DNA of 64,000 nucleotides from positions 62,001-126,000 of the forward strand of contig NZ_VOBR01000014.1 in assembly GCF_007845675.1 (NCBI RefSeq). The letters run 5' to 3'. The translations under genes were made by a program, and so were the position numbers. This DNA is from Lentzea tibetensis (GTDB lineage Bacteria; Actinomycetota; Actinomycetes; Mycobacteriales; Pseudonocardiaceae). Under the pieces are notes generated by a model, which saw only the letters and a program-made list of their open reading frames with translations, searched no databases and was not told where the DNA came from. Positions 16,949 to 25,418 of this stretch are shown here, piece after piece. The stretch's first letter is position 1, and every line of letters begins with the position of its first letter.

Positions 16949-19276
16949 TCAGCTTCCAACAATCAAGCGTAGCTGAGCGAGCAGGTCACTTCGACTCGTG
17001 CTGCCGAGCCGCTGCCGCATCCTGGCCATGTGGTGCTCGACCGTTTTGGCCGAGATGAACAGCCGGTCGCCGACCTGCTTGTAGGTCATTCCCTCCACGA
17101 CGAGCTCCGCGACCTCGCGTTCCCGTTCGCTGAGCTTGCCGGTGTCCTCCACCACCACGGGTACTTCGCTGTCGTGCGCACGACGCGTCGTGACGGCACG
17201 GCCCTGGAGCAGGCGCGCGCAGTCCAGCAGCCGCACCATGGCCTGCCGGTCGGACGTCCGGATCGCGGCCTGCCCGGCGAGCCGCGCCGCGTCCCACCAC
17301 TGCCCCGCCGCGTGCAGGCCGCGCGCGGCCTCCTCGACCTGGTCCGCGTCGACCTTGCCCGCGACGACGTCCAGCCAGCTCTCCGCGGCGGACGAGATGA
17401 TCGCGCAGTACCTGGTGTGGCCGCGGTTCTCGGCCAGCGCGGCGGCGTGCTCCTCGGCGCTCTCGTGGTTCTCGTCGATGATCGCCGCGTGCAGCAGGCT
17501 CCAGTGCAGCGTCGTCGCCCAGAGCGGCGGGTTCCCCAGCTGCCGCAGCAGTGCGCGCGCCTCGTTGAGGTGCGGGCGCAGCCGGTCCTGGTCGCGCAGC
17601 CGGGCCGCGGCGGCCGCGAACTCGCCGAGCGGGAGGAAGCTGAACAGGTCGACCGGGTGCCGCAGCACGGCCTCGCACGCCTGCTCCCACGTGCGGCGCA
17701 ACGTGGCGAGATCGCTGTTGCGCCTGGCGATCCCGACCTCCAGCGCCACCGCGAAGATCCAGTCGCGCGGCTCGAACACGCCGCGCACGGACATCAGGTA
17801 CTCGCGCGCCACGGTCAGGTTGCCGCGCAGCATGTGCAGCCACGCCTGGAGAAGCCGGTGCCGCACGGACATCAGCACGCCGCCGGTTCCGGTCTCGACC
17901 GCGCGTTCCAGCACGCTCTCCGCGACACCCGGCTCACCGCAGTGCACGGCGACGAGCGCCGCCAGCGAGGCGGGGCTGTCCGGCAGCAACACGGTGGCGC
18001 CGGCCGGTTCCAGCAGACCGGACGCTCTGACCAAAGTGGACAGAGCGGCGGTCTCCGCGCCGGAGACGGACTGCTGGATGCCGCGCAGCATCAGGTCCGC
18101 CGCGCCGCCGAGCATCGTCGGCGGCTGCTTGGGGACCTCGTCGGTGCGGTGCCCGGTGCCGATCATCCCGATGCCCGCGAACGCCTGCGCGTACGGCGTG
18201 GCCGCCCAGCGGAAGAGCTCGGTGCTGCGGGCCAGCTGGCCGCGGTGCGCGAGCGCGACGGCGGCGACCTCGGCCGCGGTGCGCCGGTGCGGCGTCTCGG
18301 CACCGCTGATCACCTGGTCGGACAGGCGGAGCGCGGCGTCGAGGTCACCGGCCATCGCGGACGCCGTCGCCCAGCGGGCCGCGAGCTCCGGCTCCGGCGT
18401 GCCGCCACCGGCGGACGCGCTGAGCAGCTTCGCGGCCAGCGCCGCGTCGACCGGCAGCGCCTCGCGTGCCGCGGCGCGCAGCACGTTCGCGTGCACGCCA
18501 CCGGTGTCCAGCACCGGTTTGATCAGGTCGAGCACCGGGCCGCCGCGTTCCAGCTGCAGCTCGGCGAGCCGCTGGCGCACGGCGATGCGCCGCTCGGTGC
18601 GGCTGAGCGTGGCGACCGCCCGTGCCGCGATCGGGTGCAGCGAGCCGTCCTCCGCGAGCAGCCCGGTGGCGCGGCCCGCGTCGATGACGTCGCCGACCGC
18701 GTCGAAGTCGGTGTTCAGCAGTGCGCTGAGCAGGTCGAGCCGCAGGCCCACCCCGGCTTCGGCGGCGAGCAGGAACTTCTGCAGGTCGGCGTCCAGCCAC
18801 TCGAGGTCGTGCCGGAACGCCGCGACCGCGTCCGCCGACACCTCGGTGGTCGCGCCGAGCAGGTCGACGAACCTCGGCACGCCACCGGTCTGCGCGTGCA
18901 CGAAGTCCACGACGCCGCGGTTGGCGTGCGGCAGGTGCTCGCGCACCTGGTCCTTGGTGAACGGGTGCAGCGTCAGCACGGTGCAGCCGCGGGCCAGCGC
19001 CGACAGCGCCTGCCTGCGCGGCCACGGCCGGTACGCGACGACGAGCCTCGGCTCGGTCAGCAGCTCGGCGAGCGTCCCGTCGTCGAGCAGGTGCGCGTCG
19101 TCGACGACCTTCACGTCAGCGGCGTCGATCTCGCCGAGCAGGGCTGTCTTGCCGTACCCACCGGGCGCCACCACGGCGACGCGCAGCCGCGCGCCGGGAT
19201 CCGTGAACGCGTCCAGCGTGCGTCGCGTGCGCTCGTCCAGCACGAGCCGCGACCGGGTACCTGCTCGACTGCTCAA
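16949..19276 (-). CDS. iniR: IniR-like LuxR-family ATPase regulator
   Basis: This is a 775-residue large ATP-binding LuxR-type regulator. A P-loop GGYGKTALL lies at about 39-47, with VKVVDDAHLLDD as the likely Walker B; a long helical repeat middle follows, and the C terminus carries a LuxR helix-turn-helix (LSEREREVAELVVEGMTYKQ then ISAKTVEHHMARMRQRLG). Its position beside iniB/iniA/iniC homologues matches mycobacterial IniR, which controls iniBAC. The TTG start (19274-19276) overlaps the TGA of the hsp70-like gene (TTGA), so the two proteins are translationally coupled. The ligand of the ATPase module is not known; in the family it is thought to sense a cell-wall signal. Confidence 0.82.
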   Translation of the reverse strand: MSSRAGTRSRLVLDERTRRTLDAFTDPGARLRVAVVAPGGYGKTALLGEIDAADVKVVDDAHLLDDGTLAELLTEPRLVVAYRPWPRRQALSALARGCTVLTLHPFTKDQVREHLPHANRGVVDFVHAQTGGVPRFVDLLGATTEVSADAVAAFRHDLEWLDADLQKFLLAAEAGVGLRLDLLSALLNTDFDAVGDVIDAGRATGLLAEDGSLHPIAARAVATLSRTERRIAVRQRLAELQLERGGPVLDLIKPVLDTGGVHANVLRAAAREALPVDAALAAKLLSASAGGGTPEPELAARWATASAMAGDLDAALRLSDQVISGAETPHRRTAAEVAAVALAHRGQLARSTELFRWAATPYAQAFAGIGMIGTGHRTDEVPKQPPTMLGGAADLMLRGIQQSVSGAETAALSTLVRASGLLEPAGATVLLPDSPASLAALVAVHCGEPGVAESVLERAVETGTGGVLMSVRHRLLQAWLHMLRGNLTVAREYLMSVRGVFEPRDWIFAVALEVGIARRNSDLATLRRTWEQACEAVLRHPVDLFSFLPLGEFAAAAARLRDQDRLRPHLNEARALLRQLGNPPLWATTLHWSLLHAAIIDENHESAEEHAAALAENRGHTRYCAIISSAAESWLDVVAGKVDADQVEEAARGLHAAGQWWDAARLAGQAAIRTSDRQAMVRLLDCARLLQGRAVTTRRAHDSEVPVVVEDTGKLSEREREVAELVVEGMTYKQVGDRLFISAKTVEHHMARMRQRLGSTSRSDLLAQLRLIVGS

Positions 19277-20493
19277 CGGCTGTCCTCGTCATCGTCGTCG
19301 TCATGGGTGCTCCGGCGGGCGCCGGCGGGCTTGAGTCCGCGCACCACCCGCTTCACCGAGCTGCGCTCGGGCAGGTCCAGCGGGGTGATGTCCACCGGCG
19401 GACGCGGTGGTGGTGCGGTGATCTCCTGGTCGTGCGTGACGATCTCACCGACCGGGAAGCGCAGCGAGAGGTCGTCCGAGCGGGCCATCACCGAGGTCGT
19501 CGGAGGCTCCGGTTCTTCCTCCGGGCCTTCGACGAGCAGGCGCGCGGCGAGCGCGGCACCCTTGACCACGGACGTCTCCGGCGCGGCCTCGGCGAGGATC
19601 CGGCAGTCCAGCGCGGCGGCGAGTGCGTCCGGGATCGCGGGCACCCGGACCGCGCCGCCGACGAGCAGCACCGCGTCCAGCTTCGTGTCGCCGACGGTGC
19701 GCACGAGCGTCTGCACCGAGTGCTCGACGGCCGGGCGGATCTCCTCGGCGAACTCGGCCCTGGTGATCGTGACGCCGCGGATGTCGACGTGCGGCGCGTG
19801 CGACAGCACGGTCTTCGCCTTGCCGCACTCGAGTGCGGACACCTCGTTCGCGCCCTTGCCGAGCTTGCCCCTGATGAGCGTGCCGAGCGCGTCGTCGAAG
19901 TCGGTGCCCGCGTGGTGGTCGACGGTGTCGACGCCGCTCAGCACCTCGAACGTGCGGCCGGGCGTGCGGCGCACCAGCGAGCAGCTGAACGCGTGGCTGC
20001 CCATCGAGTAGACGGCGAGCGTCGAGCCGACCGGCACCCGGTCACGCGCCGCGTGATTCTCCGCGGCGGCGACCGGCTCGGGCAGCAGCGTGGCGTTGTC
20101 GATGCCGACCTGGCGCAGGGCCTGGTGCAGGAGCCCACGCCGATAGGGACCCCACCCGACCGGGTGAGCGACGGCTACGTGCTGTGCTGGCACGCCCTCG
20201 CGCGCCATGACCTGCCCGGCGATCCACATGATCATGAGCGCGGTCAGTTCCTCGGCGGAACAGGTCTCCGGGCCGAGCACGAGCGGCACCGCGTCGCCCA
20301 CCCGCCTGCTGAAGCCCCACGCGGTCCAGCCGCCGGGGTCGACGTCGCCGACCGCGAACGACCCCGCGTCCGTGAGCTGCAACAACGAGGGTGCGACGAC
20401 CGCGATCTCGGCTTCCCGCGTGCTGTCGCCGAGACGGCAGACAGCAGCGGCGGTGTGGGTTGTCCCCACGTCGACTCCGAGTACGTACGGCAC
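19273..20493 (-). CDS. Hsp70-family ATPase without substrate-binding domain
   Basis: This is a 406-residue actin-fold ATPase. The phosphate-1 loop is VLGVDVGTTHTAAAV at the N terminus and the adenosine motif is VLLVGGAVRVPAIPDAL at about 280. The phosphate-2 region reads LAVYSMGSHAFSCSL in place of the usual DLGGGT, so nucleotide hydrolysis may differ from DnaK. After about residue 325 there is only an acidic and proline-rich tail (DDDDDED near the end) and no beta-sandwich peptide-binding domain. The GTG start lies behind GAGGATGGGCA. It is the first gene of a two-gene operon with iniR and divergent from iniB. A regulatory partner role for IniR is inferred from coupling. Confidence 0.8.
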   Translation of the reverse strand: MPYVLGVDVGTTHTAAAVCRLGDSTREAEIAVVAPSLLQLTDAGSFAVGDVDPGGWTAWGFSRRVGDAVPLVLGPETCSAEELTALMIMWIAGQVMAREGVPAQHVAVAHPVGWGPYRRGLLHQALRQVGIDNATLLPEPVAAAENHAARDRVPVGSTLAVYSMGSHAFSCSLVRRTPGRTFEVLSGVDTVDHHAGTDFDDALGTLIRGKLGKGANEVSALECGKAKTVLSHAPHVDIRGVTITRAEFAEEIRPAVEHSVQTLVRTVGDTKLDAVLLVGGAVRVPAIPDALAAALDCRILAEAAPETSVVKGAALAARLLVEGPEEEPEPPTTSVMARSDDLSLRFPVGEIVTHDQEITAPPPRPPVDITPLDLPERSSVKRVVRGLKPAGARRSTHDDDDDEDSR

Positions 20494-20575
20494 TGCCCAT
20501 CCTCACCTGTTCGCACTAGTGCCCTGTTGCTACACGGGTGAAACGCGTGCGCTCAAGCTGTGCCCCTAATCCCCT

Positions 20576-20633
20576 AAGGGGTCAACGAGCGTCACCCCTT
20601 CAGGGAACGGGGATCTACTGGGCGTGATCCCCG
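20576..20633. promoter_or_regulatory. Two dyads in the divergent hsp70-iniR / iniBAC control region
   Basis: The 212-base gap between the two starts (20493 and 20706) contains two inverted repeats. Dyad 1: AAGGGGT (20576-20582) and ACCCCTT (20594-20600), 11-base spacer. Dyad 2: CGGGGATC (20608-20615) and GATCCCCG (20626-20633), 10-base spacer. Both sit 70-130 bases before the iniB start. They are good candidates for binding by IniR or another regulator of both arms; no core promoter is clear enough to mark. Confidence 0.5.
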
Positions 20634-20705
20634 ATGTTCGGGTGCCGGCGTCCCAATACGGTCGGTCACAACCCATTTGATACGTGCCCCACCAGGAGAT
20701 TTCTC

Positions 20706-21641
20706 GTGACCACGTCGCCCAGCACGATCCACGACTTCGTCCTCAACCTGCTGACGGACCCGTCCGCCAAGGCCGCGTTCGACATCGACGCGCAGGGCGC
20801 GCTCGAGCAGGCCGGCCTGAGCGACATCAGCGCGGTGGACGTGCAGGAGGTCATCCCGCTGGTCCTCGACACGCTGCCCGCCGCCAACGGCCTGCCCGCC
20901 GTTGACGGCCTCGCGCTCGACGGCTTCGCGTTCGAGGGTCTGCCGGAGACGGTTCTCGAGTCGGGCACGGCCGGCGCCATCAGCCAGCTGCAGGCGGTCG
21001 CCTCGCAGCTGACCTCGTCGGGCCTGTCCCTCGGTGACCTCAACACCTCCTCCGCCGGCGTCCTCGCGGCCGACGAGCAGGGCCTGACCGTGTGGGGTGG
21101 CAACGAGACCCTCGGCACCTACGGCGCCGGCTCGGCCACCATCGCCGGTGACTTCTCGTTCGTCGACGACGTCTTCGGCATCACGTCCACGGCCACCACG
21201 CCGGTCGCGGACACCACGCTGGGCACCCTCGACACCGCGACCGCCACGGTCGACTCGACCGCGCACACCGCGACGTCGCTGGTCCCCGGCGCCGACTCGC
21301 TGCTCGGCACCGTGAACCTGGGTGCGGTCGACACCGTCAACGGCATCGTCCACAGCGCCGTCGGCGCGCTGGGCGGCGGCGACGCGAGCGTCACCTCCGC
21401 GCTGGACGTCACCAGCCTCGGCCAGAACGCCAACGGCAACGTCGAGATCTACAGCGACGACACCGTCGGCAACCTGGTCGGCACCGCGACCGGCGTCGTG
21501 GACCAGGCCGGTGTGGGCGGCGTCCTCGACACCGCGAACGGCGTCGCGCACTCGGCCGGTGCCGGCAGCGTCGTGAGCAACGTCACCGACGTGGCGGGCG
21601 ACGCAGTCGACGGCCTCGGCGTGACGGACCTGCTGTTCTGA
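20706..21641 (+). CDS. iniB: IniB-like protein
   Basis: This is a 311-residue protein. GTG 20706 is set by AGGAG seven bases upstream. Residues 7-55 (TIHDFVLNLLTDPSAKAAFD then GALEQAGLSDISAVDVQEVI) match the IniB N-terminal domain. The remainder is low-complexity, rich in Ala/Gly/Thr/Val/Asp with repeating VDTVNGIVHSAVG-like segments and no cysteine. Mycobacterial IniB is a glycine/alanine-rich, cell-wall-stress-induced protein of unknown function. It heads the rightward ini operon, but a strong terminator follows before iniA, so iniB may be made in excess over the GTPases. Confidence 0.82.
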   Translation: MTTSPSTIHDFVLNLLTDPSAKAAFDIDAQGALEQAGLSDISAVDVQEVIPLVLDTLPAANGLPAVDGLALDGFAFEGLPETVLESGTAGAISQLQAVASQLTSSGLSLGDLNTSSAGVLAADEQGLTVWGGNETLGTYGAGSATIAGDFSFVDDVFGITSTATTPVADTTLGTLDTATATVDSTAHTATSLVPGADSLLGTVNLGAVDTVNGIVHSAVGALGGGDASVTSALDVTSLGQNANGNVEIYSDDTVGNLVGTATGVVDQAGVGGVLDTANGVAHSAGAGSVVSNVTDVAGDAVDGLGVTDLLF

Positions 21642-21657
21642 GCCATCTGGCCGCGCC

Positions 21658-21695
21658 ACGAACCGGCTCCGCCCCTGAGGGCGGGGCCGGTTCGT
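21658..21695 (+). terminator. Hairpin terminator between iniB and iniA homologues
   Basis: Arms at 21658-21674 and 21679-21695 (ACGAACCGGCTCCGCCC and its partner) pair over 17 positions with one G-U type mismatch and a CTGA loop. It begins 17 bases after the iniB stop. It should stop or attenuate transcription into iniA, giving differential expression. Confidence 0.75.
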
Positions 21696-21742
21696 CGTAT
21701 CCGGTCTTCACCCAACGGGGTGAACACGGCACACTGAGTCGG

Positions 21743-23557
21743 GTGATGGCACCGCCCTGGCTCGACGTTCTCGACGAGACGATCGGGGCCTGCGCCACGC
21801 ACCGGAGGCCCGATCTGGAGGCCCGGCTGCGCGAGAAGCGGGCTCAGCAAGTCGACCCGAAGCTGCGCGTACTGGTGATCGGCGAGTCCAAACAGGGCAA
21901 GAGCCAGCTGGTGAACGCGCTGATCAACGCACCCGTCTGCGCCGTCGGCGACGACATCACCACCACCGTGCCGACCTTCGTTCAGCACTCGGAGACCCCG
22001 TCCGCGGCGCTCGTGCGCAACGCGTCGTCCCGCCGTTCGATCATGAACGCGCCGACCGAGCGCGTGGCCGTGCCGATCGAGCAGGTCACCAAACAGGTGA
22101 GCGCCATTCACTCGGGCGAGCTAGTCCGGGCCGAGATCGGCATCCCGCGGGCGCTGCTCACCAGCGGCCTCGTGCTGATCGACACCCCCGGCATCGGCGA
22201 CACCCGGTCCGCGAACACCGCGAGCACGTTCGCCACGGTGCTGCAGGCGGACGCGGTGCTGATGGTGTCCGACGCGACCGGCGAGCTGACCTCGGCCGAG
22301 CTGGCGCTGCTCAAGAAGGTCATGGCGGCCTGCCCCAACGTGACCGTGGTGATCACCAAGACCGACCTGTGCCCGCAGTGGCGCACGGTGGTCGAGCGCA
22401 ACCGCTCCCACCTGGCGCGGGCGGGCATCCCGGCGAAGCTGCTGCCGGTGTCCGCGACGCTGCGGCTGCGCGCGGCGAAGACCGGCGACCAGGTGCTGAA
22501 CACCGAGTCCGGCTTCCCCGACCTGCTCGCGTGCCTGCAGCGGGACATCGTCGCGAGCGCCGACCTGCTGGCGCGGCGCGCGGTGTCCGTGGTCGCGTCG
22601 TCGGTGATCAGCCAGCTGGTGACGCCGTTGCGCGAGGAGCTGACGACGCACGACTCGTCGCACACGGCCGCGACGATCTCGACGTTGCAGGAGGCGCAGC
22701 GCCGCGTCGACGAGCTGCGCAGGCGGTCGGCGCGCTGGCAGAACGTGCTGAACGACGAGATGGCCGATCTGGTCTCCGACGTCGAGTACGACCTGCGCGA
22801 CCGCACCCGCAAGATCCTGCGCGAGGTCGACAAGACGTTCGACGAGGCCGACCCTGCGCAGGGCTGGGAGCAGTTCGAGCAGTGGCTCGAGGACAACCTG
22901 AACGACGCGGCGACGACCAACTTCGCGTGGCTGATGGAACGCGCCGAGTGGGTGGCGGAGAAGGTCGCGCGGAACTTCCCGGTCTACCGCGAGGACATCC
23001 TGCCCGGCTCGATCCTGCCGGACGACGTGCTCGACCCGGTCGGCAAGCTGGACAAGCCGAAGATCGAGCCGTTCACGATCACGCAGAAGGTGTTCACCGG
23101 CCTGCGCGGGTCCTACGGCGGCGTGCTGATGTTCGGTCTCGTCACGTCGCTCGCCGGCATGCCGCTGATCAACGTGATCTCGCTGGGCGCGGGCGCCCTG
23201 TTCGGCGGCAAGACGATCAAGGACGAGAGCGACGCCAGGCTGAAGCGGCGTCAGGCCGCGGCGAAGGCGGCCGCGCAACGGCACGTCGACGACTTCTTCA
23301 TCAAGTTCAGCAAGGACTGCCGCGACGCCGGCCGCTACATCCAGCGCTCGCTGCGCAACCACTTCGCCTCGCTCGCCGAGGAGATGCAGGAGACCCTGCT
23401 GGAGTCCGCCCGCAGCGCCAAGCGCGCCGTGCAGGACGACGCGTCCCAGCGCGACCAGCGCCAGCGCGAGGCGCGCCGCGAGCTCGACAAGCTGGTGACG
23501 TTGTACAAGCGGGTGCAGGCGCTCGGTGGCGGGGCCGCTATGGAGTTGAGCGCATGA
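21743..23557 (+). CDS. iniA: IniA-like dynamin-family GTPase
   Basis: This is a 604-residue bacterial dynamin-like protein. G1 is GESKQGKS (47-54), G3 DTPGIG (147-152) and G4 TKTD (205-208). A long helical stalk follows. A hydrophobic paddle at about 455-485 (GVLMFGLVTSLAGMPLINVI) would insert in membrane, and the C-terminal helices return to the GTPase. In Mycobacterium, IniA is induced by cell-wall drugs and its homologue remodels membrane. The start is GTG 21743 or the adjacent ATG 21746; no strong ribosome site separates them. The stop overlaps the iniC start (ATGA). Confidence 0.88.
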   Translation: MMAPPWLDVLDETIGACATHRRPDLEARLREKRAQQVDPKLRVLVIGESKQGKSQLVNALINAPVCAVGDDITTTVPTFVQHSETPSAALVRNASSRRSIMNAPTERVAVPIEQVTKQVSAIHSGELVRAEIGIPRALLTSGLVLIDTPGIGDTRSANTASTFATVLQADAVLMVSDATGELTSAELALLKKVMAACPNVTVVITKTDLCPQWRTVVERNRSHLARAGIPAKLLPVSATLRLRAAKTGDQVLNTESGFPDLLACLQRDIVASADLLARRAVSVVASSVISQLVTPLREELTTHDSSHTAATISTLQEAQRRVDELRRRSARWQNVLNDEMADLVSDVEYDLRDRTRKILREVDKTFDEADPAQGWEQFEQWLEDNLNDAATTNFAWLMERAEWVAEKVARNFPVYREDILPGSILPDDVLDPVGKLDKPKIEPFTITQKVFTGLRGSYGGVLMFGLVTSLAGMPLINVISLGAGALFGGKTIKDESDARLKRRQAAAKAAAQRHVDDFFIKFSKDCRDAGRYIQRSLRNHFASLAEEMQETLLESARSAKRAVQDDASQRDQRQREARRELDKLVTLYKRVQALGGGAAMELSA

Positions 23558-24945
23558 AAATCGACCACGTCACCTGGTCGATCCTGCAAGAAGCTTTGGC
23601 CGTGTACCGCGACAGTCCGCGCGCTTTCGGGTGGCTGCGCTCGCACGTCGAGCGCTTCACCGAGCCGGTGCGGGTGGCCGTCGCCGGCCAGCCGGGCATC
23701 GGCAAGTCGACGCTGGCCAACGCGCTGATCGGCGAGTCCTTCGCGCCCGCACCCACGTTCTCCTGGTACCGCAACGGTTCCGCCGCGCACGCGCAGGTGT
23801 TCAGCGGCGGCCGCTTCGCGGAGGCGCCGGTGGTGCGGCGGGGTGGCCGGATGGCCGTCGACGCCGGGTCGTGGGACACCGTCGACCGCGTGGTCGTCGA
23901 CTGGCCGTCCCGCTCGCTGCGCGACTTCGTGCTGATCGACACCCCCGCGTCCGCCGCGCCGGAGCAGATCTTCGCCGACGCCGACGCGGTCGTGTACCTG
24001 ATGCGCCACCTGAAGGACGACGACCTGCAGTTCCTGCGCTCGGCGCACGACCACCCCATCGCCCGCGTCGCCGCGGTGAACACGATCGGCGTGCTCGCGC
24101 GGGCCGACGAGATCGGCGGCGGCCGCATCGACGCGCTGTCGTCGGCGAAGCAGATCGCCCGCCGCTACCGGCGTGACGTGCAGGTGCAACCGTTGTGCCA
24201 GAACGTGGTCGCGTGCGCGGGACTCATCGCGGTGGCCGCGCGCACGATGCGCGAGGACGAGTTCCAGGCGTTGCGCGCACTCGCCGCGCTGGGCCGCGAG
24301 GAGCTGGAGGACCACCTGCTGTCGGCGGACCGGTTCGTCGGCACGGCGTTCCCGCTGGACCTGGATCCCGCGGTGCGGCAGGGGTTGCTGGAGCGGTTCG
24401 GGCTGTTCGGCGTGCGGCTGTGCTGCGCGCTGGTGCGCCAGGGGTTCGACACGACGGTGAAGCTGACCGGCCAGCTGGTGCAGCGCAGCGGCTTGGGCGA
24501 GCTGCGCGACTCGATCGCCATCCACCTGGTGGAACGGCGCGAGGTGCTGAAGGCGCGGTCCGCCTTGCTGGCGTTGGACGTCGTGCTGCGCATGGAACCC
24601 CGGCCCGGTGCGCGCAAGCTGATGGCCGACCTGGAGCGCGCGGTGGCCTCCGCGCACGACTTCCGCGAGCTGCGGCTGGTGGCGGCGTTGCAGGGCGGCA
24701 GGACGAAGCTGCCGCCCGAGCTGGAGACCGAGGCCATGCGCCTGGTCGGCGCCGAGGGCACGACTTCCTTGGCGCGGCTGGGTTTCGACTACGACGCCAC
24801 GCCCGCGGAGCAGCGTTCGGTGCTGCTCGACGCGCTGGCCCGCTGGCAGGCCCAGGCCACCGACCCGCACCTCGGCGGCGACCACCGCCGTGCCGCACAG
24901 ATCGTCGTCCGCTCCTGCGAAGGCCTGCTGACCGGCCTGATCTAG
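23554..24945 (+). CDS. iniC: IniC-like dynamin-family GTPase
   Basis: This is a 463-residue partner GTPase. G1 is AGQPGIGKST (44-53) and G3 LIDTPASA. The G4 position is LARADE, not the canonical TKxD, as expected for the IniC side of the pair. It lacks the long hydrophobic paddle of IniA. The ATG overlaps the IniA stop by four bases, giving coupled 1:1 synthesis and suggesting a hetero-oligomer. The stop overlaps the convergent hydrolase-fold gene by three bases. Confidence 0.85.
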   Translation: MKIDHVTWSILQEALAVYRDSPRAFGWLRSHVERFTEPVRVAVAGQPGIGKSTLANALIGESFAPAPTFSWYRNGSAAHAQVFSGGRFAEAPVVRRGGRMAVDAGSWDTVDRVVVDWPSRSLRDFVLIDTPASAAPEQIFADADAVVYLMRHLKDDDLQFLRSAHDHPIARVAAVNTIGVLARADEIGGGRIDALSSAKQIARRYRRDVQVQPLCQNVVACAGLIAVAARTMREDEFQALRALAALGREELEDHLLSADRFVGTAFPLDLDPAVRQGLLERFGLFGVRLCCALVRQGFDTTVKLTGQLVQRSGLGELRDSIAIHLVERREVLKARSALLALDVVLRMEPRPGARKLMADLERAVASAHDFRELRLVAALQGGRTKLPPELETEAMRLVGAEGTTSLARLGFDYDATPAEQRSVLLDALARWQAQATDPHLGGDHRRAAQIVVRSCEGLLTGLI

Positions 24946-25418
24946 AGGATGCGGTCGACGAAGTCGCGGATCGCGTTCACGGCGTCCTTCGGGTCCAGCA
25001 GGCCCGGCGCGATGTGCTCCTCGAACGCCATGCCGCGGATGCGGTCCGTGCCCGCACGGGTGTCGGAGATCGGCACGATCTCGTCGGCCTCGCCGTGCAG
25101 CCACAACGTCGGCAGCGCGCCGAGGTGCGGGCCGAAGTTGACCTCGTCGATCAGGTCGGCCAACTCGTCGGACGCGCCGTCCCACATGCCGAGCACCGGC
25201 GACACGAGCACCAGTGCGGCGAGCTGCGCGCCGTGGTGCTGCGCGTACCTGGCGGCGACCGGCGCGCCGGTGAAGTGTCCGATGAGGACGACCGGCGCGT
25301 CCGCCGCACCCACGACGGCGTCCACGTCGTCAGTCACGACGACGTGGACGCCCGCGGACTCGAGCGCCTCGGCGAAGGCGCTGTGCACGAGGACGGCGAG
25401 CCACCGGTCCGATGTCAT
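24942..25418 (-). CDS. Alpha/beta-hydrolase-fold protein lacking the nucleophile
   Basis: This is a 158-residue small alpha/beta-hydrolase-like protein, similar in size and layout to RBBP9/YdeN-type hydrolases. The nucleophile elbow reads IGHFTGAPVAARY; the Ser expected in GHSxG is Phe. The acid loop LWLHGEADEIVP and a candidate His (FEEHIAPG) remain. It should be catalytically dead or act otherwise. The ATG abuts the TAG of the upstream DUF4232 lipoprotein gene, so both are one operon. Confidence 0.75.
   Translation of the reverse strand: MTSDRWLAVLVHSAFAEALESAGVHVVVTDDVDAVVGAADAPVVLIGHFTGAPVAARYAQHHGAQLAALVLVSPVLGMWDGASDELADLIDEVNFGPHLGALPTLWLHGEADEIVPISDTRAGTDRIRGMAFEEHIAPGLLDPKDAVNAIRDFVDRIL

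Noticed and set aside
17030-20011. Long plus-strand open frame (about 990 codons) opposite iniR and the hsp70-like gene
   Set aside because: It is rich in Arg/Val/Gly with no domain, and mirrors GC-rich codons of the real minus-strand genes.
21743-24945. Calling the dynamin pair an anti-phage defence system
   Set aside because: IniB, IniR and gene order match the cell-wall-stress ini locus better; no nuclease or other defence gene adjoins.
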